A stretch of 25,000 nt of DNA from positions 1-25,000 of the forward strand of contig MPUH01000927.1 in NCBI GenBank assembly GCA_001970955.1, in the 5' to 3' direction. Below the pieces are notes generated by a model. It did no database searches, had not been told where the DNA came from, and was given only the letters and a program-made list of their open reading frames with translations. The DNA comes from Stentor coeruleus (Eukaryota; Ciliophora; Heterotrichea; Heterotrichida; Stentoridae). Shown piece by piece: positions 1-8,505 of this stretch. The stretch's first letter is position 1, and each line of letters begins with the position of its first letter. The translations under genes and the position numbers were made by a program.

Positions 1-114
1 GCCTAAAGAAAGAGATCGTAGGACAAGCAAATCTCGATCGGACAAGGTTTAATATACGAATTTGCCTAAAGAAAGAGATCGTGGGACAAACAAACCTCGA
101 TCGGACAAGGTTTA
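1..114. repeat. Two copies of a 51-bp element, period 63 bp
   Basis: Copy 1 spans 1-51 and copy 2 spans 64-114, separated by 12 bp of AT-rich sequence. By eye they differ at three positions (20, 27 and 32 of the unit). Each copy contains two GATCG words; in copy 2 the first and second GATC-containing segments can fold into a short hairpin with one mismatch. Its GC content is clearly above the surroundings. The array may continue to the left of the window. I do not recognise the element. Confidence 0.85.
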
Positions 115-160
115 AACCATGACACCTTAATTATCACCCACTTTAAACATTTAAACCTTT

Positions 161-590
161 TTACAGGTGTGTATATATAAATTATAAGCAAAGCTTGAAA
201 GGAAATAAGAAAAAAATCATATTTTGTATGAGCTTTTACTCAAAAAATTATAAAATACTTAGCTTAAAATTAAACAGAAATTATGATGTAATATCATCTT
301 GAAAGTTTTCTATGTATTATACTATCATTTGTTCAATGTGAATTATGATTTTTGGTACTACAACTGTTAAAGTTTTGATTTAGGGTTCGAATTTATGTAA
401 TGAAGATTGCATTTACTCAAAGAAATTATTTGATATTAAATAATGGAAAAATTTTAGAATATTTTCCTTTTAACTCAGGAGTTTATTGTATTAATGATTC
501 AAATTTACCTTTCAATTACTTGTATATCTTTGGAACTCCTTTACATAATACTTATAGAAAATTTATTAAGAATTTACTGAAATGATAATA
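161..590. repeat. Diverged direct duplication, copy A
   Basis: This stretch is repeated in the same orientation at about 1527-2001. Shared landmarks include TTACAGGT at the left end, AAATACTTAGCTTAAA, CAGAAATTATGATGTAATAT, a TTTAGGGTTCGAATTTATGT block, CATTTACTCAAAGAAAT, CCTTTTAACTCAGGAGTTTA and GAATTTACTG at the right end. Copy A carries a 61-codon frame (400-585) whose equivalent in copy B is broken. The copies flank the membrane protein gene at 660-1358, so a tandem duplication that once included a gene is plausible. Confidence 0.85.
400..585 (+). pseudogene. Possible gene fragment inside the duplicated repeat (61 codons)
   Basis: A short frame begins at an ATG just after a TTTAGGGTTCGAATTT block and ends in TGA. 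Its product would be 61 residues, rich in Asn, Tyr and Phe, with no motif I recognise. The second copy of the duplication keeps CATTTACTCAAAGAAAT but lacks the start codon and has an early TAA in the same frame, so conservation of coding is not supported. It could be a remnant of a larger gene or a chance frame. Confidence 0.25.
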
Positions 591-659
591 ATACTAGCTT
601 CAGTTAAATAAAAATCTTATAATTTCAGTAGTCTATAAAAATTAGTTATCCTAAACTAT

Positions 660-1358
660 TTAACTAATTATGCATAATATGCCAAGCTTATAAATAAACA
701 CATATACGCATAGGAAATTCCAAATTATGCATCCTAAAGGATTCTTGGAGTCTTCAGATCTAAATGTATTATAGTAATCATACGCTTTATATGAACATAT
801 TTTTTTATAGTAAATAATGTTCCCAAACAAATATAGTAAAAATGCAAATAGGTTAATTCCATGGACAGCCCATTTAGAAATCTTTTTATTTTTTCGAGCT
901 TTGACCCAAAGTAATAATAATGATATAATTGATAAAACTCCTGCTCCGATCATAAAAATAAAAGTAATCATTCTATATGAATTTTTAACTGTAAAGTTCG
1001 ATTCGATGAGCCGGAAAAATCTAAACTTGAAAATCAAAAGGCAGACACATAAGATTTCTATGATAAAAAGGAAAGTTATAAAAGACGCAAAAATAATTCT
1101 TTTTCTACGAGCTTCGCCTCCTTTTTTTTTATCGCTTGGTAGAAGAGGAATATTTCCTTCAATTGGAATTGGTTTAGAATATTGTAGAATTATGCCAGGT
1201 GCTTTTGCAGATGGAAGACCTGGTGGAAATTGATAAGCTGAAGTATCTCCTAAAATTGGATAGTATGGAGGACTTGGTGGAAATTGATTAGCTGAAGTAT
1301 CTCCTAAAATTGGATAGTATGGAGTTTCTGATGGTGAAGCCTGCCCATAATTATTCAT
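660..1358 (-). CDS. Four-helix membrane protein with Pro/Tyr-rich N-terminal repeat
   Basis: This encodes 232 residues. Residues 1-75 are hydrophilic and rich in Pro, Tyr and Ser, and contain two tandem 18-residue copies (about 11-28 and 29-46) sharing YYPILGDTSA-QFPP. A basic stretch (KKK, RRKR, about 77-87) precedes four hydrophobic segments at about 88-111, 130-152, 163-184 and 208-231. The last segment ends at the C-terminus. A cytosolic Pro/Tyr-rich tail before a basic patch and four helices suggests a tetraspan-type membrane protein with the tail in the cytosol; this topology is inferred. I do not recognise a family. The start is the first ATG of the frame, and the stop is TAA. It lies between the two copies of the direct duplication. 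Confidence 0.7.
   Translation of the reverse strand: MNNYGQASPSETPYYPILGDTSANQFPPSPPYYPILGDTSAYQFPPGLPSAKAPGIILQYSKPIPIEGNIPLLPSDKKKGGEARRKRIIFASFITFLFIIEILCVCLLIFKFRFFRLIESNFTVKNSYRMITFIFMIGAGVLSIISLLLLWVKARKNKKISKWAVHGINLFAFLLYLFGNIIYYKKICSYKAYDYYNTFRSEDSKNPLGCIIWNFLCVYVFIYKLGILCIIS
1221..1328 (-). repeat. Two 54-nt tandem repeats within the membrane protein gene
   Basis: Units at 1275-1328 and 1221-1274 encode residues 11-28 and 29-46, each containing YYPILGDTSA followed by N/Y-QFPP. The DNA copies are nearly identical, with few differences, implying a recent in-frame duplication. Confidence 0.9.
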
Positions 1359-1526
1359 ATTTCTAAGGTTAATATGAAATTAATTTGTCTTCAAATCCAA
1401 AATGATGAAAACTAAAATTAGATTGGGATTTTTCTGGGTTAAGGCTTAGAAGATATTTGTGATAGTTTTTTTTTTTATGATATAGGATTTTATAATTGGG
1501 TTTGGAAATGAAAATAATTTGATTGC

Positions 1527-2001
1527 TTACAGGTATATATGCAAATTATAAGCGCAGATTGAAGGGAATGAAAAAAGTCATATTTTATATAAATTTTTAC
1601 TCAAAAAAATTATAAAATACTTAGCTTAAAGTTTAAACAGAAATTATGATGTAATATTATCTTGAAAGTTTTTTATATATTATATACTATTAATAGTTCA
1701 ATGTAAAATATGATGTTTGGTGCTATAACTATTAAAGTTTTGGTTTAGGGTTCGAATTTATGTGATAGAGTTTGCATTTACTCAAAGAAATAACCTGATT
1801 TAAAATAATGCAAATATTTTCCTTTTAACTCAGGAGTTTATTGTATTAATAATTCAATTTTACCATTCAATTACTTGTACATTTCAAATAACTTCGACAT
1901 ACATAAATAATCATATTATCACTTTTTTCTTTATATTCTTTTCTTGGGACTCCTCTTTACAATATTTATAGGAAATTTATGAGAATTTACTGGAATGATA
2001 T
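1527..2001. repeat. Diverged direct duplication, copy B
   Basis: This is the second copy of the element at 161-590, about 1366 bp to the right and in the same orientation. It has an extra block of roughly 55-60 bp near 1883-1945 relative to copy A, and the frame present in copy A is interrupted here. No gene is evident in 1359-2240 apart from this repeat. Confidence 0.85.
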
Positions 2002-2240
2002 ATGCCTTCTAGACTATATAAAAAAATATTATAAATAGCTAATACATGGGAAATTTAGATATGATTCCTATGAAATTCCTTACAGAAAGCATATATTAGG
2101 AGATAGGTTGATATTTTAAGGCACTAACTTTAAAAAAGCATCACTATAAACATCATTCCTTACTATCATATAAACCAACACTCAAAAAAAATATAATATA
2201 ATCACAACCAAAATCATCAAAATCTTTTAATTACCTCTCA

Positions 2241-3242
2241 CTAATCAAAAAACTCAAAATCTTCAAAACTTGCAGCAATTGACTGTGTATAATTCCTCAT
2301 CTCTCTAAACTCATCCACATTAGTATCAAATCTTCTAACAGCATTAAAATTCCCATAAAATCCACTAATTCCCGTATTAATCTCAAGTCCACTCACCGTG
2401 CTTTCCATATCCTCAATAGGAAATCCTTGAGGAATCGGAGTTTTCTCTACATTCTTAATCCCTCTAGTATAGCTTTTATCATAAAGTGTTATCCCACTCG
2501 GACCAAATCCTCTAAGATTAAGTGAAAAACAACAAGTATTCCCTCTAGGAAACTGTAAAAAAGGTTTTAATTCCATACCGATATCATTTATATTCCTATA
2601 AAAATAACTTATCCCATCCAACCCAACACCAATCGAACTATAATCTTTTTTCTCATTAGCTTCAGTACAAGGTATATACAATAAACTTGAAAAGTCCGCA
2701 CATTTGAAAATACTCATTTCTTCTGATAAACTATATTTAAAACCCATAGCAAACATCATCATTGGGACTTTATAATAAAAATCACTTATCACTGACAATG
2801 ATTCTGCTGCAATATCAGAAAAATCATTATCTTGAATTATATGGATACCACTTAGTCTGTCTGAGTTTTCGGCAAACCAGCGGGTTTTCTCTTCGATTTC
2901 TTCAATTGGTGATTCATCTCTATATACAGGAACAAGATTTTTATTTGAGACCATCCCAGTCAAAAGATCAGTCCATTTTTCTTCAGTTCCTTGCTCTTGG
3001 TCGATTTTTTGGATTTTCCCACCCCATAGGATTTGATCTTCTGTATTAGTTATTGATGGAAATGATAAGCTTTCTTTGAAATCAATTCCTAACATTCTGG
3101 GAAAGTAACCTTTGGATGATTGGATGAAAAAAGCTTGATGGAATTCTGCTGGGTGCGTGTACATATCTTGGATTTGCCAGAAATAGGCTGAGGAGAAATT
3201 CCCTGCAAAGCCGAAGTTTAGTGTGAAAATTTGACCTGCCAT
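2241..3242 (-). CDS. Misato/DML1-like protein (tubulin-related fold)
   Basis: This encodes 333 residues. The family (Misato in animals, Dml1 in yeast) is a tubulin/FtsZ-like protein linked to mitochondrial distribution and morphology. The start fits the family's N-terminal signature: MAGQIFTLNFGFAGNFSSAY followed by FWQIQD, corresponding to the 'GNFVGTHWWN.QD' region. A second hallmark is a tubulin-like segment around residues 122-165, where 'W..E.SD.LSGI.I..D...F..IA...L..I.D.Y' precedes a hydrophobic stretch. At 333 residues it is shorter than animal (around 570) and yeast (around 475) members, so the C-terminal part appears reduced. The stop is TAG and no GT(N)10TAG intron explains it. The gene is divergent from the gene at 3345 across only 102 bp. 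Confidence 0.7.
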   Translation of the reverse strand: MAGQIFTLNFGFAGNFSSAYFWQIQDMYTHPAEFHQAFFIQSSKGYFPRMLGIDFKESLSFPSITNTEDQILWGGKIQKIDQEQGTEEKWTDLLTGMVSNKNLVPVYRDESPIEEIEEKTRWFAENSDRLSGIHIIQDNDFSDIAAESLSVISDFYYKVPMMMFAMGFKYSLSEEMSIFKCADFSSLLYIPCTEANEKKDYSSIGVGLDGISYFYRNINDIGMELKPFLQFPRGNTCCFSLNLRGFGPSGITLYDKSYTRGIKNVEKTPIPQGFPIEDMESTVSGLEINTGISGFYGNFNAVRRFDTNVDEFREMRNYTQSIAASFEDFEFFD

Positions 3243-3344
3243 GCTTTTATGATTATGATATAGTATGAGTTTTTTTACTAAAAAGTTTAGATGCTGATGA
3301 AAATATACACGATTTATTTTGGGTTATTAATATAACATCTTAAA
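3243..3344. promoter_or_regulatory. 102-bp shared intergenic region between divergent genes
   Basis: This gap separates the start codons of the Misato-like gene (minus) and the small basic protein gene (plus). It must hold both 5' ends and presumably both promoters. The sequence is AT-rich, with T runs on one side and A-rich sequence next to the plus-strand ATG. No recognisable box could be assigned. Confidence 0.4.
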
Positions 3345-3953
3345 ATGTACATAGGGCCTTGGCAAGAGTACAAACTAGCCCACGTCATAAAAATAAAAAA
3401 CGATCTCTATGAAGGGAATTTAAATCAACAAACCAAACTAACTGAAAAATCTCTTAAAACTCACAATGATAGAATTATTACAACAGACAGCACAACAACA
3501 AATCGAAGTTTTTTTTCTGAAAACCTTCAAAGACAATATCCAAGATTCAATGTGGATACCTACTATAAACAATGGAAACATGTTGAGAATATACTAACCA
3601 AATCGGTAGCTACAAATATTATATTGAATAAACCACCAATACCAAAATCTATACGTCAAAAGCAAGGGAAATCATTTCAAGCCCAAAGGATCAAAAAAAT
3701 GCGCACAGTTTATAGTTTAGAAGATAAAAAAGAGCTTAAATTGCCTTCTATAAACCATCCTCAGATTAAAATTCATGAGGAAAAACTTGAAAAAAATGTA
3801 ATCCTTCCATCATTGTATAATAAAAAGCATGAAGAAATACTTGATGAGATTGAAGAAAATCAAATTGATGGACTGTTACAATGGGTAAAAGAACTCCCTG
3901 AAGAATTAAGCTTAGGGAGTAGTGATATGAATTCACATGGAATGATACTATAA
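3345..3953 (+). CDS. Unrecognised small basic protein starting MYIGPWQEYKLA
   Basis: This encodes 202 residues, rich in Lys, Asn and Gln, without a signal peptide or membrane segment. Two parts look ordered: the N-terminal block MYIGPWQEYKLAHVIK and an acidic, amphipathic C-terminal block containing IDGLLQWVKELPEELS. The middle is low-complexity and charged, with several Pro-containing linkers. Such a design suggests a binding or scaffold protein with a conserved N-terminal peptide, but I cannot name it. The ATG at 3345 is the first in frame, and the stop is TAA at 3951-3953, only 9 bp from the 3' end of the convergent tRNA gene. Confidence 0.65.
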   Translation: MYIGPWQEYKLAHVIKIKNDLYEGNLNQQTKLTEKSLKTHNDRIITTDSTTTNRSFFSENLQRQYPRFNVDTYYKQWKHVENILTKSVATNIILNKPPIPKSIRQKQGKSFQAQRIKKMRTVYSLEDKKELKLPSINHPQIKIHEEKLEKNVILPSLYNKKHEEILDEIEENQIDGLLQWVKELPEELSLGSSDMNSHGMIL

Positions 3954-3955
3954 AA
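3952..3955 (-). terminator. RNA polymerase III T4 terminator of the tRNA gene
   Basis: A run of four T on the minus strand lies 7 nt beyond the tRNA 3' end. It overlaps the TAA stop codon (3951-3953) of the converging protein gene. Confidence 0.55.
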
Positions 3956-3962
3956 TAATAAA

Positions 3963-4034
3963 GGGCCACTTCGGGAATTGAACCCGAGACCTCTCCGACC
4001 CGAACGGAGAATCATACCACTAGACCAAGTAGCC
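3963..4034 (-). tRNA. tRNA-Pro (anticodon CGG)
   Basis: The minus strand folds into a complete 72-nt cloverleaf. The acceptor stem GGCTACT/AGTGGCC has 7 pairs with one G-U. The anticodon stem CTCCG/CGGAG encloses the loop TTCGGGT, placing anticodon CGG at 4000-4002, which reads CCG (Pro). The T stem TCGGG/CCCGA has loop TTCAATT. Internal promoter elements resemble box A (TGGTCTAGTGG) and box B (GGTTCAATTCC). No CCA is encoded, as expected for a eukaryotic nuclear tRNA, and there is no intron. Confidence 0.93.
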
Positions 4035-4347
4035 TGCTTTGATTAATAAAGTTAAAATCAGTATTTCTTGTGTTGTTTATATGAATTTATACAGTTTGTG
4101 CTTTTATTATTAGATTTAGAGATTTTTATATAAATTTAATAGGTTGTTATAGTAAAGGAAACTTTAAATATAAGATAAAGGAAAGGATTATTTTTTATAT
4201 CAGATTTATTTTTAAAATTTTAGATTCTTTATAATGTAAATTTTGACTGTACTCGTCAAAAATATGCACCTCAGGACTTTGAATCTCAGTATTTTGAGAT
4301 ATAGAATGGTTTTCAGAAATTTACATCTCAACTTTTTTGTATTTATT
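4035..4347. other. Intergenic stretch without a gene
   Basis: This AT-rich stretch lies between the tRNA gene and the decayed reading frame. I see a short inverted repeat, TCTCAGTATTTTGAGA, near 4286-4301, and otherwise no supported feature. Confidence 0.5.
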
Positions 4348-4995
4348 TTCTAAGAACTTATAAAAGGCTGTCCTTTATCAACTACAAACTTTATTTCATT
4401 AAAATTATTCATATTATTATTTAAAGGGTCTAAAATTATAATTTCTTGAGTTATCCCATTAAATATAAATATACTATTTTCAATCTTCAAAATTTCACAA
4501 TTTTCAGAAACATTATCTAAATCCTGATATCTCAAAAAACTATACTCTTTATTTACCCCTAAACAAGCAGATATAGAAGATTTTTTATTAGATGCAATTT
4601 TGCAGATCTAATTATAAGGACTTTCATGATAAATGTCGTTTTCTTTATTGATTAAATTGAATAAGTATTCAAACTGATTGAAAATTAAAGCTAACCCTTC
4701 AAATAATCTTTTAAAGTCAGTTTTTCCTGGTTTTATTGATGAGTTTTGAATATTGAATTTGAATACTGTATGTGAAATAAGAGTGAAACCTATTGAATAT
4801 TTATCTTTAAAGAATAAACTCTATGATAAATTTCGGAATTTGAAAAAGTTGTTTGATTTCAAAATCGATGCAATCAATGTTTGATTTATTGAAATACAAA
4901 AAGACTTTGATTATAGAGTCTTGATCTATTTTTTTTTTATCGGTAAAATGTATTGAGCCGAGATTTAAAGCACTTCTAAAGCAAGATATAGACAT
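4348..4995 (-). pseudogene. Decayed reading frame with one frameshift and one in-frame stop
   Basis: On the minus strand a frame opens at 4993-4995 (MSISCFRSALNLG...) and runs 62 codons to a TAA at 4807-4809. Coding-like sequence continues in a neighbouring frame from about 4812 (DKYSIGFTLISHTVFKFN...) to a TAG near 4612. Reading on in that same frame gives a further stretch that includes the 61-codon segment 4350-4535 and ends FVVDKGQPFISS. No 15- or 16-nt GT...AG intron repairs either break. Taken together, about 210 codons of a single unrecognised gene seem to be broken. An assembly error at one break cannot be excluded. Confidence 0.5.
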
Positions 4996-5680
4996 ATTTA
5001 TATATGTGAAATAATTTGTCTATAAAATTATAGTTTAATATTTGATAATTATATGCTTAAGATTAGATTTTAGATAGGTGATTTTATAATTCTATGAAGA
5101 TGAAAAAACAATTTGATTTTTTCTAAAAAGTTTTTATATTGTCAGCATAAACTCAAATGCTTGTATTTCAATTATTATTAAAATAAGAAATGTTTGTGTT
5201 TAGGATGGATAAAACTATCTGTAGTTTTTGCAGATATATTATATTGTTTTTATATCTCAAAGTATAATTTTTTTAATATATCTATTATAGTTTGATCTTA
5301 AGCAGTTTATTTATTACAAAAATCAACTATTATCTAAATCTCTTATATTATTTTCCTACAGCATAAAACAACAAAAACTTTTATCATTTTCATTTACAAA
5401 ATTCTTAAACCAAACATAAAAACCTCAATAGCAAAACATCAAAAAATTCATTCACAAAATAACACATGAAGATTTCACTAAAACAACCTAAAAAAAAAAA
5501 ATCAGCATTATTCATACCCGATTTATATTTTTCATCAACTAAAAACCTATGAAAAAACTTATTAAATAAACTTAATCAAAGTTTTTATTTGCATAGCTAA
5601 ATCCCTATTTACTAACGATTTATTCATCCTTTACAATAATTCAAATATTTTTTTAAGTGAATTTAAATTATTAAAATTTA
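4996..5680. other. Intergenic region upstream of the PKG-like gene
   Basis: No gene was found in about 680 bp. Composition switches in the middle: the left part is G/T-leaning on the plus strand, while 5341-5520 has about 37 C against 6 G. The C-rich part is the 5' flank of the gene at 5681. The octamer-like word TTACAATAA occurs at 5631-5639. Confidence 0.5.
5631..5639 (+). promoter_or_regulatory. Shared upstream word TTACAATAA
   Basis: The same nine bases occur upstream of three plus-strand genes: here (41 bp before the ATG at 5681), at 9586-9594 (45 bp before the ATG at 9640) and at 20563-20571 (126 bp before the ATG at 20698). It may be a core promoter or transcript-start element. In an AT-rich genome chance occurrence is possible. 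Confidence 0.25.
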
Positions 5681-8236
5681 ATGGGTAAATGCGTATCTAA
5701 ATCATCAAACGACACTGATAAAGAAAGGAGTAGGCTAACCTTACCAACTGATCCTGATGAATCAATACCTGAAATCATGAATTCCAAAACACTCAAAAAG
5801 GTTTTAAACAATGAAGACAAAACACTTATATCAGCTGCTTTAAAGAAGCAATATTTGTTTTGCAGTTTAGGAGAATCAGAAATGGAGATAGTATACTATT
5901 CCCTAAAACATTATACAGTAGAAAAAGACTCGATTATTTTCGAGCAGGGAAGTGCAGGGAAGAAGTTTTACATAATCGAATCAGGTAAAATCGAAGTTTA
6001 CAGAAACTCAGTTAAAAAAGCTATCCTTGGACGAGGTGATACATTTGGGGAAATGGCTTTACTAACGAACCAAGCTCGAAGAGCGACATTAAAAACAGCA
6101 GAAACAACAACTCTCTGGGGTATTGGTCGTCTTCAATTCAAAGCAGCCTTAGAAATAATATATTCAAAAAACTACCCAATAAACCGTGAGTTCATATCAA
6201 ATTTACAATTATTTGCAGGATTATCAGAAAAAGATAAAGATCTTCTAACGAAATCAGCAATACAACATGAATATGTAGATAACACTAGGATAATATGTGA
6301 AGGCGATGAAGGGACTTTATTGTTTATTATAAAAGAAGGTGCGGCAATTGCTAAAATTCAAGGTGTAGAACAATCTAGATTATTTAAAGGAGATATGTTT
6401 GGTGAAAGTGTAGTTATGGGAAATAATCAAATAAGGAATTGCTCTATTTTTGCTGTTGGTAGGGTACAATGTTTGTCTATAGATAAAGATAGTATTGTAT
6501 CGATAATTGGTGAAAATTATAAGGAAATTATTTATAGGTCACAGGCTAATTATAGCTTAAATTCAGATAAACTATTGGGTATGTTGCAGAAAGGGCAGAT
6601 TATAGCGATTGTTAATGAGATGGAATGGAGGAATTTTGCTAAAGGGGATGTTGTGATACCAAGTAAAGGGAAAAATTCGAGGATTTATGTTTTGTGTACA
6701 GGAAAAACCAGGACTTCAACCACAACTTTTGGGGCGAATCAGGTTTTTGGACTAGGAAACGCTAACCAAAAAGCGGTTTTAAATGAAAACCTTATCGCTG
6801 AAACTGAAGTTACTATAGGTGTTTGTAAGCGTAGGGTTATAGAAATGATTACAAAATCTGAATTCAAGTCTTTGAAATTCCAATTAAAAATCACGAGGTT
6901 TTTAAAAAAAATCAGCATAACTTCGATTTTCGATCAGTCGAAAATTCACTACCTCGCCGCTAAAGCTTCAATTATAGAGTTTGATGCTAAAGAAATCATA
7001 TATAGACATAATGATGATGCTGACTGTTTTTATGTTATAAGACGAGGTGCTGTTGAAATTTTTTTTGATGGAAAGTTACTTAGGGTATTAGGGAAATATG
7101 ATGTGTTTGGAGAAAGTTGCTTAGAAGAAGAATTAAGACCTAGAACTGCTCGTGCTCAGATAAATACAGAATGTGTTATGATTCCAGCTAATGAATATAG
7201 AATACTTATGAGTCAGCAAATGATGCCACGATTAGGAACTAGAAAAAGTTTGTTTGTTGTGTTTAATTTAAACCAACTTTTACTTATCCATAAAGTATCT
7301 TATGAAGGCTATAAAAGTGTTTATTTAGCAACTTTAAGCGGAACAGAACCAACATTACAAGTTACAGTTATTGATAAAAAACTCATCGACACTATAGAAA
7401 AATGCAATTTTATTGTCCAAGAAAAAACTATAGCGATGTGTTCTGAGCATCATTTATTACTGAAATTTGTCAAAAGTTTTGTAGATAAACGATTTGTTTA
7501 TATCACATATGATTATATTCCTTACCAAAGTTTTATAAGTGTATTTAAAGGATGTGTTAATGAAGATATTGCCCAATTTATTGCAGCATGTCTTGTACAA
7601 GTATTAGATTATTTTCATAGTAAAGATATTGTGTATAGAGATTTGTGTCCTGAGAATATCCTTGTAAAAAACAATGGGTATATTATGTTGAGTAGTTTTT
7701 GGAGTGCAAAAATTGTTAAAGCTCGGACTAATACGATTATTGGAAATATATTTTATAGTGCTCCTGAAATGCTATTAGGTAAAGGGTATACTAAAAGTTT
7801 AGATTATTGGAATTTAGGAATTCTTATTTTTGAACTACTTTATGGGTATTTGCCTTTTGGGGTTAAGAAAAGTGATACTCCTCTTGAAGTTACTGATAAA
7901 ATTATTAAAAATCCTCTGCAGTTTCCTCCTGATTCTAAACTGATTAAAGCTAATGATTTTATTAGCATTTTATTGATTAAGGATCCAAGGGAAAGGGCGA
8001 AGATTAAAGAGATTAAGTACTCGAAATGGATGAGTTCTGTGGATATGTCGAGAATTAATTCTGAAGAAGATATTGCACCATTTAAACCTAACATTCCAAA
8101 ATTTGTAAGGAAAAACTCAAAAACCAGTGAAACCATATCACTCCAGAGATACGTAAATGTAACTTTTACATAGGAAAGTGTAGGAAGCGATGACTTAAAG
8201 CCTTTAGTTAAGTTTAATTGGGAACGTTACTTTTAA
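5681..8236 (+). CDS. PKG-like protein: four cyclic-nucleotide-binding domains plus a pseudokinase domain
   Basis: Spliced over a 15-nt intron (8159-8173) this gives 846 residues ending KFNWERYF. The N-terminus MGKCVSKS fits myristoylation plus Cys4 palmitoylation. Four cyclic-nucleotide domains follow at about 55-165, 172-285, 297-395 and 405-515, the layout of alveolate cGMP-dependent kinases. Phosphate-binding cassettes are clear in site A (FGEMALLTNQARRAT) and site D (FGES...RPRTARA, with the Thr typical of cGMP selectivity), partial in B (FGES...IRNCS) and lost in C. The kinase-like domain (about 530-790) keeps YRDLCPEN (652-659), APE (704-706) and the LDYWNLG segment. It lacks the Gly-rich loop, the VAIK Lys (Thr562) and DFG (SFW, 672-674). 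It is therefore probably a cGMP-responsive pseudokinase; catalytic activity is unlikely on these residues. Confidence 0.88.
8159..8173 (+). other. 15-nt spliceosomal intron in the PKG-like gene
   Basis: GTAACTTTTACATAG lies in phase 0 and ends in what would be an in-frame TAG. Removing it joins RYVN to ESVGSDDLKPLVKFNWERYF and a TAA at 8234-8236, a C-terminus with the aromatic, F-ending character of AGC kinase tails. Position 10 is A. Confidence 0.85.
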
Positions 8237-8505
8237 TCTAATCCCTTATATAGAAAACTAATTCATCATTCAACTAAACATCTCTTCTTATCTTATCTAA
8301 ACTTCTTAAATAAAATAGCCAATTAACCCTTTCCCATCAAAAACTTCCAAAAAAAACTCCAACATATATCATAATTCCTCTATTTCTCCAATCCTCTAAA
8401 ATCCACTAATCTTGAAAATTGTCTAATCCATTACCCCATCATCATAAAAATCAACTCTCCCATTTAAAAAATCATCATATTCTTAACTATAATTTTCCAT
8501 TCCTA

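Noticed and set aside
1-114. CRISPR array
   Set aside because: There are only two repeat copies, a 12-bp spacer and a eukaryotic context.
817-1233. Plus-strand frame of 138 codons
   Set aside because: It is antisense to the four-helix membrane protein gene, whose repeats and hydrophobic segments are much more protein-like.
2762-3049. Plus-strand frame of 95 codons
   Set aside because: It is antisense to the Misato-like gene, with no independent support.
7679-7693. Possible 15-nt intron GTATATTATGTTGAG in the PKG-like kinase domain
   Set aside because: It ends GAG rather than TAG, and the encoded GYIMLS aligns well to the beta strand before the DFG position, so it is coding.
7840-8136. Minus-strand frame of 98 codons within the PKG-like gene
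   Set aside because: It is a shadow of the kinase-like domain on the opposite strand.
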